From Bryobacterales bacterium (lineage in GTDB: Bacteria; Acidobacteriota; Terriglobia; Bryobacterales; Bryobacteraceae), in assembly GCA_003170915.1 (NCBI GenBank), contig PMYB01000128.1, forward strand, positions 2,160-53,919: a DNA stretch of 51,760 bases, read 5' to 3'. The notes beneath the pieces are model-generated. The model had not been told where the DNA came from and made no database searches. It saw nothing but the letters and a program-made list of their open reading frames with translations. The number at the start of each line of letters is the position of its first letter. The stretch's first letter is position 1. Positions 17,782 to 25,291 of this stretch are shown here, one piece after another. Both the position numbers and the translations under genes were made by a program.

Positions 17782-17787
17782 ATTATA
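17782..17787 (-). promoter_or_regulatory. -10 box for the recombinase operon, leaderless start
   Basis: On the minus strand TATAAT is followed about 7 nt later by the GTG start at 17775. It lies in a direct AT repeat (TAGTATAGTATAATTA) that may carry an operator. No clear -35 box is seen. Confidence 0.5.
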
Positions 17788-17867
17788 CTATACTAAGCGC
17801 TCCGCGAAACGCACACATCCCACTTGGCAGCCCGGTTTGGCCCTAAACTTGCTCAAGGTTCAGGGGG

Positions 17868-17884
17868 CGGGGTTTAAAACCCCG
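17868..17884. repeat. Palindrome CGGGGTTTAAAACCCCG in a 270-bp non-coding stretch
   Basis: This perfect 17-bp palindrome is followed by TTTATT. The surrounding stretch 17788-18052 has no gene. It could be a weak bidirectional terminator after the genes at right or an operator. Nothing else is seen there apart from GC-rich short inverted repeats. Confidence 0.5.
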
Positions 17885-18052
17885 TTTATTCGCGCTACGG
17901 GGCGCTAGGACGCGCCGCCGGGGCCAAGGTGGGAATAACCTACGGCCTAGGCCCCGCGCAGGCCTTAAAGCGCCTTAAAACGCGTCGTTTTTCGGGCAGC
18001 TTCGCGTTTATCGATTGAAAACAAAGGTCTTAATTGGAAAACCACAGTTGGC

Positions 18053-18244
18053 CTACCGGAAAATGGGGGATCGGGAGGGCAAAAAGCCGGGCAGGACACG
18101 TTGGATTCTCCGCCTCTCGGCGTAGTCTTCCAGGCTCTCATCTGCGATCTCTTCGGCCCGCTCGGAATCGCCAAGCACGTCACGGGTGAACCGGACGGCT
18201 TGTTCCTTCCGGGCTTGGAGTTGCTCGCGGGTGAGGGACTTCAT
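18053..18244 (-). CDS. Small unknown protein
   Basis: This 63-aa protein begins MKSLTREQLQARKEQAVRF and continues with RAEEIADESLEDYAERRRI. The charged helical first 48 residues look like a real conserved small protein. The last 15 may come from read-through. The start has no strong SD. It stands alone between the non-coding stretch and the membrane proteins and may belong to the same minus-strand transcript. Function is unknown. Confidence 0.5.
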   Translation of the reverse strand: MKSLTREQLQARKEQAVRFTRDVLGDSERAEEIADESLEDYAERRRIQRVLPGFLPSRSPIFR

Positions 18245-18334
18245 TCATGGCAAGAGTGCCACGAATCGGGCGGGATTACGAGACGGAGAATTGAGGCGGG
18301 AGTTTTCCCTGCCCATTTCGGTAGGGTAGCGATT

Positions 18335-19171
18335 CTACTTAATGTAGTTGTACTCACGACAGTAGTTGCTGGCTCCCGATGCAAGGTGGGAATAGCAAAA
18401 GCTGGTCTCGTAACTCCCACCGTATGAGTCGGTGTAGGTAATCTGCACTCGGATTCCGATGCCATTATCGGACGCAAACAGTTTATTGAACTGTTCCTGT
18501 GTCATCTTTGGGGGAAACACCACGGTATTGAACTGATCTCCAGTTGGAGGAAGTGGCGCTCCAATATCACCACTGAAGTTCGCAGGGCGTGCTTGGAACT
18601 GGGGAACTAGCAGATTTCCGACCTTACCAAATTGGCGCACTCTCAATCGGTACGCTGGACTGCGACCGTAATTCGTCATGTGCCATGTCCATATGATCTG
18701 GCCCGCTTGGGGAACAAACGTCGGCTCTCCGAGACTGGTGACCCATATGTACGGGCGTTGATCCTGGCGGAAATTGTCTCGGGTCATATCGAGCGCTTTC
18801 TGAGCAGCCGTGGCAGCGTCGGTGGCAGCATGAGCAGATTCTTTGGCGTATTCGGTTTGTTGGCGGATTTCCACAAGGGTGTTACTCATCGTTCTGGACT
18901 GCTGGCCTGCGTAGCGGGTATAACAGATCACCACTATGAGTGCGGCAGTTTCAAACCACATCTTGGGGTCTTTGAGAAACTGCCAGAGTCGATAATTATC
19001 CAGAATCTCGCGACAACGGTAGAGGAAGGTCCGTTTCTCGCTTCCGGAATGGGTTGTCTGCGGTTCGGCCTGTTCCTGATTTGATCCGAGGTTCCCCGGC
19101 ACGCTATGGCACTCCGCACTTTCCGAACTCTCGGGCTTGTTCTGCTCTTCTGTGCTCAACGCCGTTCTCAT
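18335..19171 (-). CDS. Single-pass membrane protein of unknown function
   Basis: This 278-aa protein has a polar, Gln/Ser/Glu-rich cytoplasmic start (about 70 residues), one TM helix (WFETAALIVVICYTRYAG), a coiled-coil stretch with TLVEIRQQTEYAKESAHAA and the block RDNFRQDQRPYIWV. A beta-rich extracytoplasmic domain follows. The DQRPY block after a coiled coil recurs in a broad group of uncharacterised bacterial membrane proteins. Its place among other orphan envelope proteins in the element suggests cargo acting at the cell surface. Confidence 0.62.
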   Translation of the reverse strand: MRTALSTEEQNKPESSESAECHSVPGNLGSNQEQAEPQTTHSGSEKRTFLYRCREILDNYRLWQFLKDPKMWFETAALIVVICYTRYAGQQSRTMSNTLVEIRQQTEYAKESAHAATDAATAAQKALDMTRDNFRQDQRPYIWVTSLGEPTFVPQAGQIIWTWHMTNYGRSPAYRLRVRQFGKVGNLLVPQFQARPANFSGDIGAPLPPTGDQFNTVVFPPKMTQEQFNKLFASDNGIGIRVQITYTDSYGGSYETSFCYSHLASGASNYCREYNYIK

Positions 19172-19232
19172 CTCGATCCGAAGCCGACGGACGGGCGAGG
19201 ATGCATTGCTACCTGCTGAAAAATAAGCTTAA

Positions 19233-19769
19233 TTAACAATTTGGTTTCAGCTTCTCTAACTTCGAATGTAGACCAGCGAGACGGCGCTCCGTTTGCTTCC
19301 TCCAATACTCAGCTTCCTTACCATAACGCAGTTTCTCGATATCTCGTAAGGCACTCTTGAACATCACGGCAGGCAGCACAAGAATCGTCATCCCAATAAA
19401 CACAAATGGGATGCCTAGTGTTAGATGGCTCTCCAGAAAGGTTGTCGCGGGCTTTACCATTGAAACCTCGGCCTTCTGAATTTGCAGCAGAGTAGTAAAA
19501 CCAAGAGATAATACGAGACACACCAACATGAAAAGGCCCCAGAGAGACTTCTTTAAGGCGCTGACTAAACATTCTTCAATAGTCGGGGCGGTCGTTAGCT
19601 CTTGTTCAAGTCGGGCAATCCGACTCTGCAAACTCTTGAAAGACCGAGATGCCCACCAATCCTTCACCTTCGGCGTCAAAATATTGCCCAGGATAGCAAG
19701 CGGGACCGTAGCTAACAGCGCTGCCAGAGCGAGAACAAAACCCCAAAACGCCAGTTGGTCATTCGTCAT
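19233..19769 (-). CDS. Multi-pass membrane protein of unknown function
   Basis: This is a 178-aa protein. The ATG at 19769 (MTNDQLAFWGF) follows AAGG at a good distance and is preferred over a TTG at 19808. It has an N-terminal TM helix (LALAALLATVPLAILGNIL), a soluble coiled segment (SLQSRIARLEQEL), two more TM helices (LWGLFMLVCLVLSLGF and LGIPFVFIGMTILVLPAVMF) and a basic C-terminal helix. No family is recognised. It is one of several envelope proteins in the element and may act with the neighbouring membrane protein. Confidence 0.58.
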   Translation of the reverse strand: MTNDQLAFWGFVLALAALLATVPLAILGNILTPKVKDWWASRSFKSLQSRIARLEQELTTAPTIEECLVSALKKSLWGLFMLVCLVLSLGFTTLLQIQKAEVSMVKPATTFLESHLTLGIPFVFIGMTILVLPAVMFKSALRDIEKLRYGKEAEYWRKQTERRLAGLHSKLEKLKPNC

Positions 19770-19964
19770 ACCAACAACCTTTTCACTCCCTCCTGTTGCC
19801 GTTTGCAAAAGTGGCTAGTGCCTGAAACGCCCGCGATGAAAACGGAAATCACGAATCGGGTTTCAGGTCCCTGGAATCTTCCCACGGCGTCGGCCTGCTC
19901 GATCTCCGTCATAACATGGTAGCCGAGGACTTACCTGAGCGATCACATCAGTTGCTGTGGGAGA

Positions 19965-20441
19965 TTACTCATAAGACCATCCCACAACAACCTTCGTAAT
20001 ACTCCTGACTTCCGAGGCAGAGAGATCGGTAAAGACCGCGGAAACATTCTCTGTTCGTCGGAGCCGGGGCATCTTATAGCTAACCTCGCCATGCCCAATC
20101 ACGACTCCCTTTGCGGACAGCGCCTCAAACTTGATAGCGTCGGTTAGCGGACTAGCGATTTTAAAGAACACTTCGTCGATCTGAGTCGTAATCTTCGCAG
20201 TCGCTACAATCCTATAACTTGAGGCGTCCTTAAGAGGCAAGCACTCGACCACTACTTCATCTATGGAGGCCGCAGAGTTTGCGGTTTCCCATCTGATTGC
20301 TTTGCTCGGTATTGAGGTTTCTATTTCATGGCAGCTACTTGTCAATTCCGTGCCTAACCGATCACAAGAACAAAGCCAAACCGCAACGAGCATTGTCAAG
20401 CAAGCCACAGACCTGTGTCTTGAGAGGATCACTTTACGCAC
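19965..20441 (-). CDS. Small lipoprotein
   Basis: This 158-aa protein starts at GTG behind GGAGGG. The signal peptide ends in a lipobox-like VWLCSC, giving a lipid-anchored protein. The mature part has beta strands (DEVVVECLPL, YRIVATAKITTQIDEVFFKI) and may be a single beta-sandwich. Function is unknown. It lies in the same strand as, but about 200 bp from, the membrane protein at 19233-19769. The gap 19809-19964 shows nothing notable. Confidence 0.6.
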   Translation of the reverse strand: MRKVILSRHRSVACLTMLVAVWLCSCDRLGTELTSSCHEIETSIPSKAIRWETANSAASIDEVVVECLPLKDASSYRIVATAKITTQIDEVFFKIASPLTDAIKFEALSAKGVVIGHGEVSYKMPRLRRTENVSAVFTDLSASEVRSITKVVVGWSYE

Positions 20442-20468
20442 AAGCCCTCCGTGCTAGACGCCACGCAA

Positions 20469-20720
20469 TTACTGTGGAGGTCGGCACACGCTGCAAGGCG
20501 TGTAGCCCTTCGTTTTGGCGTCTTTGAGCGACATGGGAATCTTGCTTTTAGCCAGATACCGGCATGTAGCGGTGTGATACTTCTTTCCCGTCTTCGTGAC
20601 GTAGACGGTCTGCTCTTTGGTTTGTACCTGTTGTTGGGGTGCGGGTTCGCGGGCGGGGATGATTGCCGCCACGCTTGCCAGCATGAAGACGGCGAGCAGG
20701 AGCGTGATGATTCGTCGCAT
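20469..20720 (-). CDS. Small secreted protein with a Cys-His metal-binding-type domain
   Basis: This 83-aa protein has a signal peptide (about 1-23), a Gln-rich linker, then VYVTKTGKKYHTATCRYL and GYTPCSVCRPP. The H-x3-C and C-x2-C pattern resembles a short Ada-like zinc-binding domain found at the end of many nucleases and surface proteins. Here it stands alone. SD GGAG precedes the ATG. It could bind metal or a ligand at the envelope; the role is unknown. Confidence 0.68.
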   Translation of the reverse strand: MRRIITLLLAVFMLASVAAIIPAREPAPQQQVQTKEQTVYVTKTGKKYHTATCRYLAKSKIPMSLKDAKTKGYTPCSVCRPPQ

Positions 20721-20738
20721 ATTCGATTTCTCCGTTGC

Positions 20739-20999
20739 TTATTTTTTCGGCGTCTTGGTGCCGCGCTTGCCATTGGTCGGGTTCACGTTTGGCTTCGACG
20801 ACCAGTTGTCCCTCTGGGTTACGTTCGGGGCGGTGCGAACGTACGGCTTCGTGACCTTTCCCTTCTTCGACACGGAACCTCTGACGGCGACAGTTGGCGA
20901 TTTAGGTTTCGCGGGTGCCCGATGCGCTCCCTTTGCGATAGAGAACGAAGGGAAAAGGAGAAGAACGGTGACGAGGAGCAGATTCAGGAAACGGCGCAC
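20739..20999 (-). CDS. Small secreted basic protein
   Basis: This 86-aa protein starts at GTG. The signal peptide (LLLVTVLLLFPSFSIAKG) is followed by a very basic, Pro/Lys-rich, probably unstructured chain ending in NVNPTNGKRGTKTPKK. A TATACT box lies at 21017-21022 on the minus strand. It sits 18 bp before the Cys-His protein and likely forms a two-gene unit with it. Function is unknown. Confidence 0.58.
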   Translation of the reverse strand: MRRFLNLLLVTVLLLFPSFSIAKGAHRAPAKPKSPTVAVRGSVSKKGKVTKPYVRTAPNVTQRDNWSSKPNVNPTNGKRGTKTPKK

Positions 21000-21068
21000 G
21001 ATTAGCTCGGCTACGAGTATACTCCTTATTGGGGCCGGAAGCTCTTTTTTCTTGCCCTGTGCGGGATT

Positions 21069-21224
21069 TTAATCTAAATCGACGTTCCGGGCGATGATTG
21101 CTGCCTTTTGAAGAGTGTCGATGCATTCAGCGAGTTGTTCCGCTCGTTTAGCTCCGGCTCGCCGGGGTTTCCTTCCGTTTCCCGTACCAGCGCAATTCGC
21201 GCTCTCCTGCGCGGTCACACCCAT
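21069..21224 (-). CDS. Possible small protein
   Basis: This 51-aa frame has a basic middle and a helical end (GRKPRRAGAKRAEQLAECI). The larger open frame to 21425 crosses a hairpin and is unlikely. No SD stands out. It may be a real small gene or chance in GC-rich DNA. Confidence 0.25.
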   Translation of the reverse strand: MGVTAQESANCAGTGNGRKPRRAGAKRAEQLAECIDTLQKAAIIARNVDLD

Positions 21225-21261
21225 CGCGCGCCGCGCGTGCCGCATCCGGGTCCAGACGTGA

Positions 21262-21318
21262 AAAGGCCGAAAGCAGACGCTGAATCCATCCCGCCATCCA
21301 GATCGGCTTTCGGCCTTT
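21262..21318 (-). terminator. 13-bp inverted repeat behind the gene at 21448
   Basis: AAAGGCCGAAAGC (21262-21274) and GCTTTCGGCCTTT (21306-21318) are perfect inverted copies 31 nt apart. Read on the minus strand the hairpin ends in TTTT and lies about 130 nt after the secreted protein gene, so a terminator is the simplest reading. Confidence 0.45.
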
Positions 21319-21447
21319 GGACATTCTCTCTCAAAATAGTGCGGGACGCACCAGGAAGTTCTCTCAAATTTCAAAAATGAGCCGCAACCGGGTTTTGAGG
21401 CGATCTTCCGATGCCCGACGCCCATCCGCGAAAGGCGGTTTTCTGGC

Positions 21448-21915
21448 TTAGTTCTTTACGGTCATGGTTTCCGAGTTAACAGCCTTCTTGCCGGTTACGC
21501 CTTCAAGTCCCGCCAGGACACCGCGGTAGTCGTTTTTGTCGCACTGCATCGCGAATCCACCCTTTTGGTCTCCATCAGCCCACGTCAATCCGACGTAATG
21601 CTTCTTGGATTTCGTAAGCGCCATCAGCGCCCCAATGCCAAATGAGACAATGGCAAGGCCAATTGCGGCGCCCACTCGCCGGTGAACATCCTGCCCATAG
21701 CTGATCTCCGTTACCGCTTGAACGGGGATTACAACCACGTCGTTCTTGTCTTTCACAAGCCGGATTTCGCTGGAGTCGAAATATAGTTTCATGCCGGTTC
21801 CAGCCTTGACGCCGGGAATCGATCCGCCGTCATACGCAACCTTGTAGCTGTTGTCGGAAGGGAAGATGGCTGCCGGCATCAGCGCGCACAATATCACTGC
21901 AACTATCTTCTTCAT
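21448..21915 (-). CDS. Secreted or membrane protein of unknown function
   Basis: This 155-aa protein has an N-terminal signal peptide (MKKIVAVILCALMPAAIF), then VAYDGGSIPGVKAGTG and a PH-like or beta-barrel-like strand set (MKLYFDSSEIRLV, VVVIPVQAVTEISYG). A hydrophobic helix (VGAAIGLAIVSFGIGALMAL) is followed by KHYVGLTWADG and a polar end. Similar proteins are common in Acidobacteria and remain unnamed. It is the first of the minus-strand envelope genes after the tyrosine recombinase. Confidence 0.62.
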   Translation of the reverse strand: MKKIVAVILCALMPAAIFPSDNSYKVAYDGGSIPGVKAGTGMKLYFDSSEIRLVKDKNDVVVIPVQAVTEISYGQDVHRRVGAAIGLAIVSFGIGALMALTKSKKHYVGLTWADGDQKGGFAMQCDKNDYRGVLAGLEGVTGKKAVNSETMTVKN

Positions 21916-22036
21916 CGTTCAGCCTCCTGGCCCTGGCCTATTAGAGCACATTTGGTCCCACAAGACTGCGAAAATCTCAGGGCACACAGATTTACCGCAC
22001 TACCCGTTTCGGCGGCCTGCGGCGGTGAACGCGAAT

Positions 22037-22086
22037 CCGCCAGGGACGGAATCGAACCGCCGACGCCAGCCTTTTCCGGGCTGGAA
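22037..22086 (-). other. tRNA 3'-end-like sequence beside the tyrosine recombinase, candidate attP
   Basis: On the minus strand GTCGGCGGTTCGATTCCGTC is a tRNA T-arm pattern (22043-22062). Before it is a 5-bp stem with a 7-nt loop CGGAAAA (22066-22082) like an anticodon arm with GAA (Phe), but U33 is replaced by G. The T stem has two mismatches and no acceptor or D arm exists, so it is not a working tRNA. Such partial copies mark attP sites of tRNA-targeting integrases, and it lies 18 nt after the recombinase stop. Confidence 0.5.
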
Positions 22087-22103
22087 TCTGCGGTGCTGAG
22101 TTT

Positions 22104-23039
22104 TCACGCCCTGGCCGCTGTCGCCAGATCCAGGTGCAGGTAATCCGCGGGGGCGTCGGTCAGGTCCTGATGCACGCCCAGGTATCGCTCGGTCGTCGTC
22201 AACGATGCGTGACCTAGGGCCAGTTGGATCTGATCCAGCTTCGCGCCGCCGCGATACGCCAGTTTCGCGTGCGTCCGCCGAAGATCGTGCGGCGCCACGT
22301 TCAGCCCGAGGCGCGCGGAATAGGTTTCCACACAGCGCCAGACGCCCTGACTGCTGAGGGATTCGCCGGTGACGTGGTCGCCCTTGTTGACCCCCCGGAA
22401 CGCCGGACCGGAGCCAATCTCCGCCATTGCGGCCCACGCATCGATGGCCGTCTTTGCCCATGCCGGCATTGGGATGGTGCGGACGCGCCCGTGCTTGCCC
22501 CGCATGTCCACGACGCACCAACGGCCATCGCGCTGCTGGATGTGCTCAAACGTCAGGCGCGCGACCTCTTCACGCCGCAGGCCGCAGCCGATCATCAGGG
22601 CCAGGATTGCGCGATCCCGTTTCCCCTTCAGGGCGGAGGTATCGGGTGCGTTGATGAGGCGTTCGGCTTCCGTCTTCGGCAACCAATTGCCGGCGCGGGT
22701 GCCCTGCATCTTGGCCCCGCGCACGTCGCGGATCGCCTGGGCCGCGGCTGGATCGAGCAGCCCGTTGTAGCTGGCCTCGGACGCCAGTTTGCGGATGGCG
22801 CTGAGCTTCTGGTTCACGCTGGCCGGCGCCAGACTCTTGGCTTCCAGATGCGCGCGGTAAGCCTGAACCGTCGCCCGGCTGAAACCGGGACGGCCCTGCG
22901 ACTCCCACCAGGCAAAGAAATCGTCCAACGCGCGGGCGTACATGACACGCGTCAGCGGGCTGGACACGGCGTCGAGGACCAACTGGCGAACCGGGCCGAA
23001 GAAGTTCTGCGGGGTTTGGGGGATCAGATCGTGTGCCAT
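22104..23039 (-). CDS. Tyrosine recombinase (XerC/D-type integrase)
   Basis: This 311-aa protein has an N-terminal SAM-like core-binding domain (residues about 10-100: LTRVMYARALDDFFAW) and a catalytic domain with R155 (GLRREE), K182 (GKHGRVRTIP), H251 and R254 (HDLRR), H277 (GHASLTTT) and nucleophile Y286 (ERYLG). All six key residues are present. A TATAAT box and a 30-bp palindrome lie directly upstream. A tRNA 3'-like sequence lies directly downstream, suggesting a second integration system within the element or dimer resolution of its circle. Confidence 0.92.
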   Translation of the reverse strand: MAHDLIPQTPQNFFGPVRQLVLDAVSSPLTRVMYARALDDFFAWWESQGRPGFSRATVQAYRAHLEAKSLAPASVNQKLSAIRKLASEASYNGLLDPAAAQAIRDVRGAKMQGTRAGNWLPKTEAERLINAPDTSALKGKRDRAILALMIGCGLRREEVARLTFEHIQQRDGRWCVVDMRGKHGRVRTIPMPAWAKTAIDAWAAMAEIGSGPAFRGVNKGDHVTGESLSSQGVWRCVETYSARLGLNVAPHDLRRTHAKLAYRGGAKLDQIQLALGHASLTTTERYLGVHQDLTDAPADYLHLDLATAARA

Positions 23040-23069
23040 AGCGTTTTATAACCTTTATTATAATACGCT
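23040..23069 (-). promoter_or_regulatory. Palindromic operator over the promoter of the tyrosine recombinase
   Basis: AGCGTTTTATAA (23040-23051) and TTATAATACGCT (23058-23069) are inverted copies with one mismatch and 6-nt spacing. The minus-strand TATAAT lies inside. The repeat ends at the start codon, so a bound protein would block transcription or early translation. The nearby XRE protein is the natural candidate ligand. The stretch 23070-23190 shows nothing else. Confidence 0.6.
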
Positions 23070-23190
23070 ATTCTGAAGAAGTAAAGCCCCCCCTGCTGGC
23101 CCGCCGCCTGACTGGAAAATGGCGCGAGAGGCCGGCGCGACGTAGGCCCGTAAAGACGTCTATGCCCGTTGCGCCAGGACCAGCCGCGCT

Positions 23191-23403
23191 TCAGAGCTTG
23201 CGAATCAGATCGCGCACCCGCACTTCCAAGGTGTCAGCGATGATCTTCAGAGTATTGAGGGTCATGCTTTGGCGGCCATTCTCCAGCCGGTAGAGATGCA
23301 CACGATTCAAGCCGGTGAGTTCGGCAAGTTGATCCTGCGTGATTCCTTTCCTGCGCCGAAGTGTCCTGATTCGCTCCCCGACGAGCCGGTTTATGTCTTG
23401 CAA
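23191..23403 (-). CDS. XRE-family DNA-binding regulator
   Basis: This 70-aa protein is a single Cro/C1-type helix-turn-helix: RIRTLRRRKGITQDQLAE, then LNRVHLYRLENGRQSMTL and a final helix (LKIIADTLEVRVRDLIRKL). It starts at TTG without a strong SD, which suggests low expression. It is divergent from the nuclease-like gene, and a 14-bp palindrome lies between them. It likely represses that promoter and perhaps the recombinase promoter. Confidence 0.88.
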   Translation of the reverse strand: MQDINRLVGERIRTLRRRKGITQDQLAELTGLNRVHLYRLENGRQSMTLNTLKIIADTLEVRVRDLIRKL

Positions 23404-23440
23404 GCACCCAGGCTATGGTGCTAGACTCCTGGGAAACACC

Positions 23441-23454
23441 CTGCTTAAAAGCAG
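23441..23454. promoter_or_regulatory. Palindrome CTGCTTAAAAGCAG between divergent genes
   Basis: This perfect 14-bp palindrome is 38 bp from the XRE start and 49 bp from the start of the divergent gene. Size and place fit an operator for an XRE dimer. Confidence 0.5.
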
Positions 23455-23502
23455 CATTGCCTCTGCTGAACGTTTTAGAGGCGACGACGAGGATGAACAA
23501 TT

Positions 23503-24378
23503 ATGGCGACGCCGTCGGTTCCCCAGTACGCAAAGGCTGAAGTCATCAGCCTCAAGGACCATCCACTGTTCAATGAAAACTGGGTCAAGGAGCGCATCCT
23601 CGCCGACCGCTCCATCCTAGGCTTGGGCGATCTGGCTGTGAGAGCGGTCGAGAAAGCCCAACCCAAGGCCGGACGGTTGGATCTTCTTCTCCATGATGAC
23701 GACCAGGGAATACGATACGAGGTGGAGCTTATGCTCGGCGAGGTCGATCCGAGCCACATTATTCGCACTCTGGAGTATTGGGATATTGAGCGCAAACGAT
23801 ATCCGCAATTCGAGCACCGGGCCGTCTTGGTTGCCGAGAAAGTGACTAGCCGGTTTTTAAACGTTATCGGCCTCTTCAATAGCGCAATTCCTATCATTGC
23901 TATCCAGATGACGGCCCTGGCACTTGGCGACCAGATCACGCTTCAGTTCACCAAGGTCTTAGACGTGATTGAGCCAGCAGAAGATGAGGGGGAAATCGTT
24001 GAGCCCCCGGCCAACCGGACATACTGGGTGGATCGAGCATCGGAGAAATCTGTTTCTGTCGTTGACCAGTGCCTGCCGATCCTTCTGGAGGTGCGGCCAG
24101 GTGTTGCGATTCGATACAACCAGAGCTACGTGGGGTTAACGGTGGACGGATTTGTCAATAATTTCGTGGTCTTTCTACCTAAGAAACAATTTCTGTCAGT
24201 CGAAGCCAAAGTTGAGGACCGGCCCCACTGGAAAGACCTACTGGAAGAAAAAGGAATTGAAGTGATAGCCGTAAAGGAACGCAGGATCAAGTTTCACCTC
24301 AAGGTTCAAGATGTCACAGATAAGAGAGACATCTTAAAGGAACTATTCACAGCTTCCTGTACGGAGAATGTAGATTAG
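23503..24378 (+). CDS. Nuclease-like protein of unknown function, possible defence cargo
   Basis: This 291-aa protein has an N-terminal part (DRSILGLGDLAV) and the segment GRLDLLL followed by YEVELMLGEVD. That is an Asp then Glu-x-Glu arrangement reminiscent of PD-(D/E)XK-type nucleases, but the Lys is not clear. Next come IIRTLEYWDIERKRYP and HRAVLVAEKVTSRFLNVI. The C-terminal half is a second alpha/beta domain. SD GAGGA lies 14 nt before the ATG. It is the only plus-strand gene in the element and convergent with the TerS-like gene, overlapping it by 4 bases. GC content is lower than in its neighbours. Confidence 0.65.
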   Translation: MATPSVPQYAKAEVISLKDHPLFNENWVKERILADRSILGLGDLAVRAVEKAQPKAGRLDLLLHDDDQGIRYEVELMLGEVDPSHIIRTLEYWDIERKRYPQFEHRAVLVAEKVTSRFLNVIGLFNSAIPIIAIQMTALALGDQITLQFTKVLDVIEPAEDEGEIVEPPANRTYWVDRASEKSVSVVDQCLPILLEVRPGVAIRYNQSYVGLTVDGFVNNFVVFLPKKQFLSVEAKVEDRPHWKDLLEEKGIEVIAVKERRIKFHLKVQDVTDKRDILKELFTASCTENVD

Positions 24379-24908
24379 GGACCGGCATGTTCCGCAGCCG
24401 ACGCCGCGACCACGCCCAGCATCGTCACCAACCGGCTGATCTCGCTGTCCAGTTCGGCGTCTGATAGTTTGACCTCGATGGGATCGCCGTCCGCTCCCGT
24501 GTGCTCCAGGCGCGTGGGCGCATAGATGCCCGTCAGCTTCGCGCGGTGCTCCATCACGCGCAGATCCGCCAGGATTGCCCTCACGTCGCCCTTGGCCACC
24601 CGCTTCGCAAGCGCCTTGGTCATCGCGTCGCAGCGTTCCAGTTCCAGCCGGCGCACCGCCGGCACGTTCTCTTTGATGTCGTCCTCGTAGGCCGTCAGCA
24701 CGCGCATGACGCACTGGTAGGCGGCGACGCGGCTGATGCCCAGTTTGTGTCCAATCTCTTTGTACGACCATCCCTTCTTCCGCAGTTCCAGCGCCTTCTC
24801 TTCGTGCTCGCGGGCCTGCAAGTGGCGCTTCGATCCGGGGTTGAACCGGACGCGCGGGCGCGTTACCTGCTTATACGTTAACTTGGAAAGCTTGCGACTT
24901 TGTGCCAT
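24375..24908 (-). CDS. TerS-like helix-turn-helix protein
   Basis: This 177-aa protein has SD AGGAG. Residues about 38-70 form a helix-turn-helix (ALELRKKGWSYKEIGHKLGI). A helical region with LELERCDAMTKALAKRVAKG and MEHRAKLTGIYAP follows. This order is typical of small terminase subunits of the HTH type and of related DNA-binding packaging proteins. The host cluster lacks such a protein at its TerS position. Phage satellites often bring their own TerS to redirect packaging. A general HTH regulator is the alternative. Confidence 0.68.
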   Translation of the reverse strand: MAQSRKLSKLTYKQVTRPRVRFNPGSKRHLQAREHEEKALELRKKGWSYKEIGHKLGISRVAAYQCVMRVLTAYEDDIKENVPAVRRLELERCDAMTKALAKRVAKGDVRAILADLRVMEHRAKLTGIYAPTRLEHTGADGDPIEVKLSDAELDSEISRLVTMLGVVAASAAEHAGP

Positions 24909-25070
24909 AAAAGCTCCTGCTCAATTCAGGGTCAATGCCTGTGGCTGCCCGATGCTCTTCCGGACGGCCCTTGCCTTCTGCAAGACGCGGGGGCTTTCAT
25001 TTCCAAGCAATCCGCTGCCGCGGCCGACGCTGGACCCCCACGTTGATCGAAACAGCCCTTTGCCCCAGGT

Positions 25071-25216
25071 GGTTGGTAAGTAAGTACGTCGTACACCCCG
25101 AAGAATGCCCACAGGACCAGGGGTTAATACGTCTAGTTTTAGCTGACTTACAAGTAACTGATTTAGTTTCAATAACATCATTCAGTTTACTTGATATACG
25201 TACTTACTTACTAACC
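25071..25216. other. Origin-like inverted-repeat region
   Basis: Arms GGTTGGTAAGTAAGTACGT (25071-25089) and ACGTACTTACTTACTAACC (25198-25216) are inverted copies with one mismatch. The 108 bp between them are AT-rich for this genome and contain more copies of the GTAAGT/ACTTAC word (GACTTACAAGTAAC, GTTTACTTG). Directly beside the DUF3987-type ATPase gene, this looks like a replication origin with iterons. The rest of the gap 24909-25291 is free of genes. Confidence 0.6.
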
Positions 25217-25291
25217 TTCCATGGGCGGCCCGACGGGGGCCGTAATCCCACGCCCCGCCTACAACCACCACGTACTAACCGACGCCTTTTT

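Noticed and set aside
22030-22100. A complete tRNA gene
   Set aside because: Only the T arm and a faulty anticodon arm are present. Acceptor and D arm are missing and U33 is lost.
24921-25181. Minus-strand frame of 86 codons in the origin-like region
   Set aside because: It crosses the inverted repeat and has no SD or domain.
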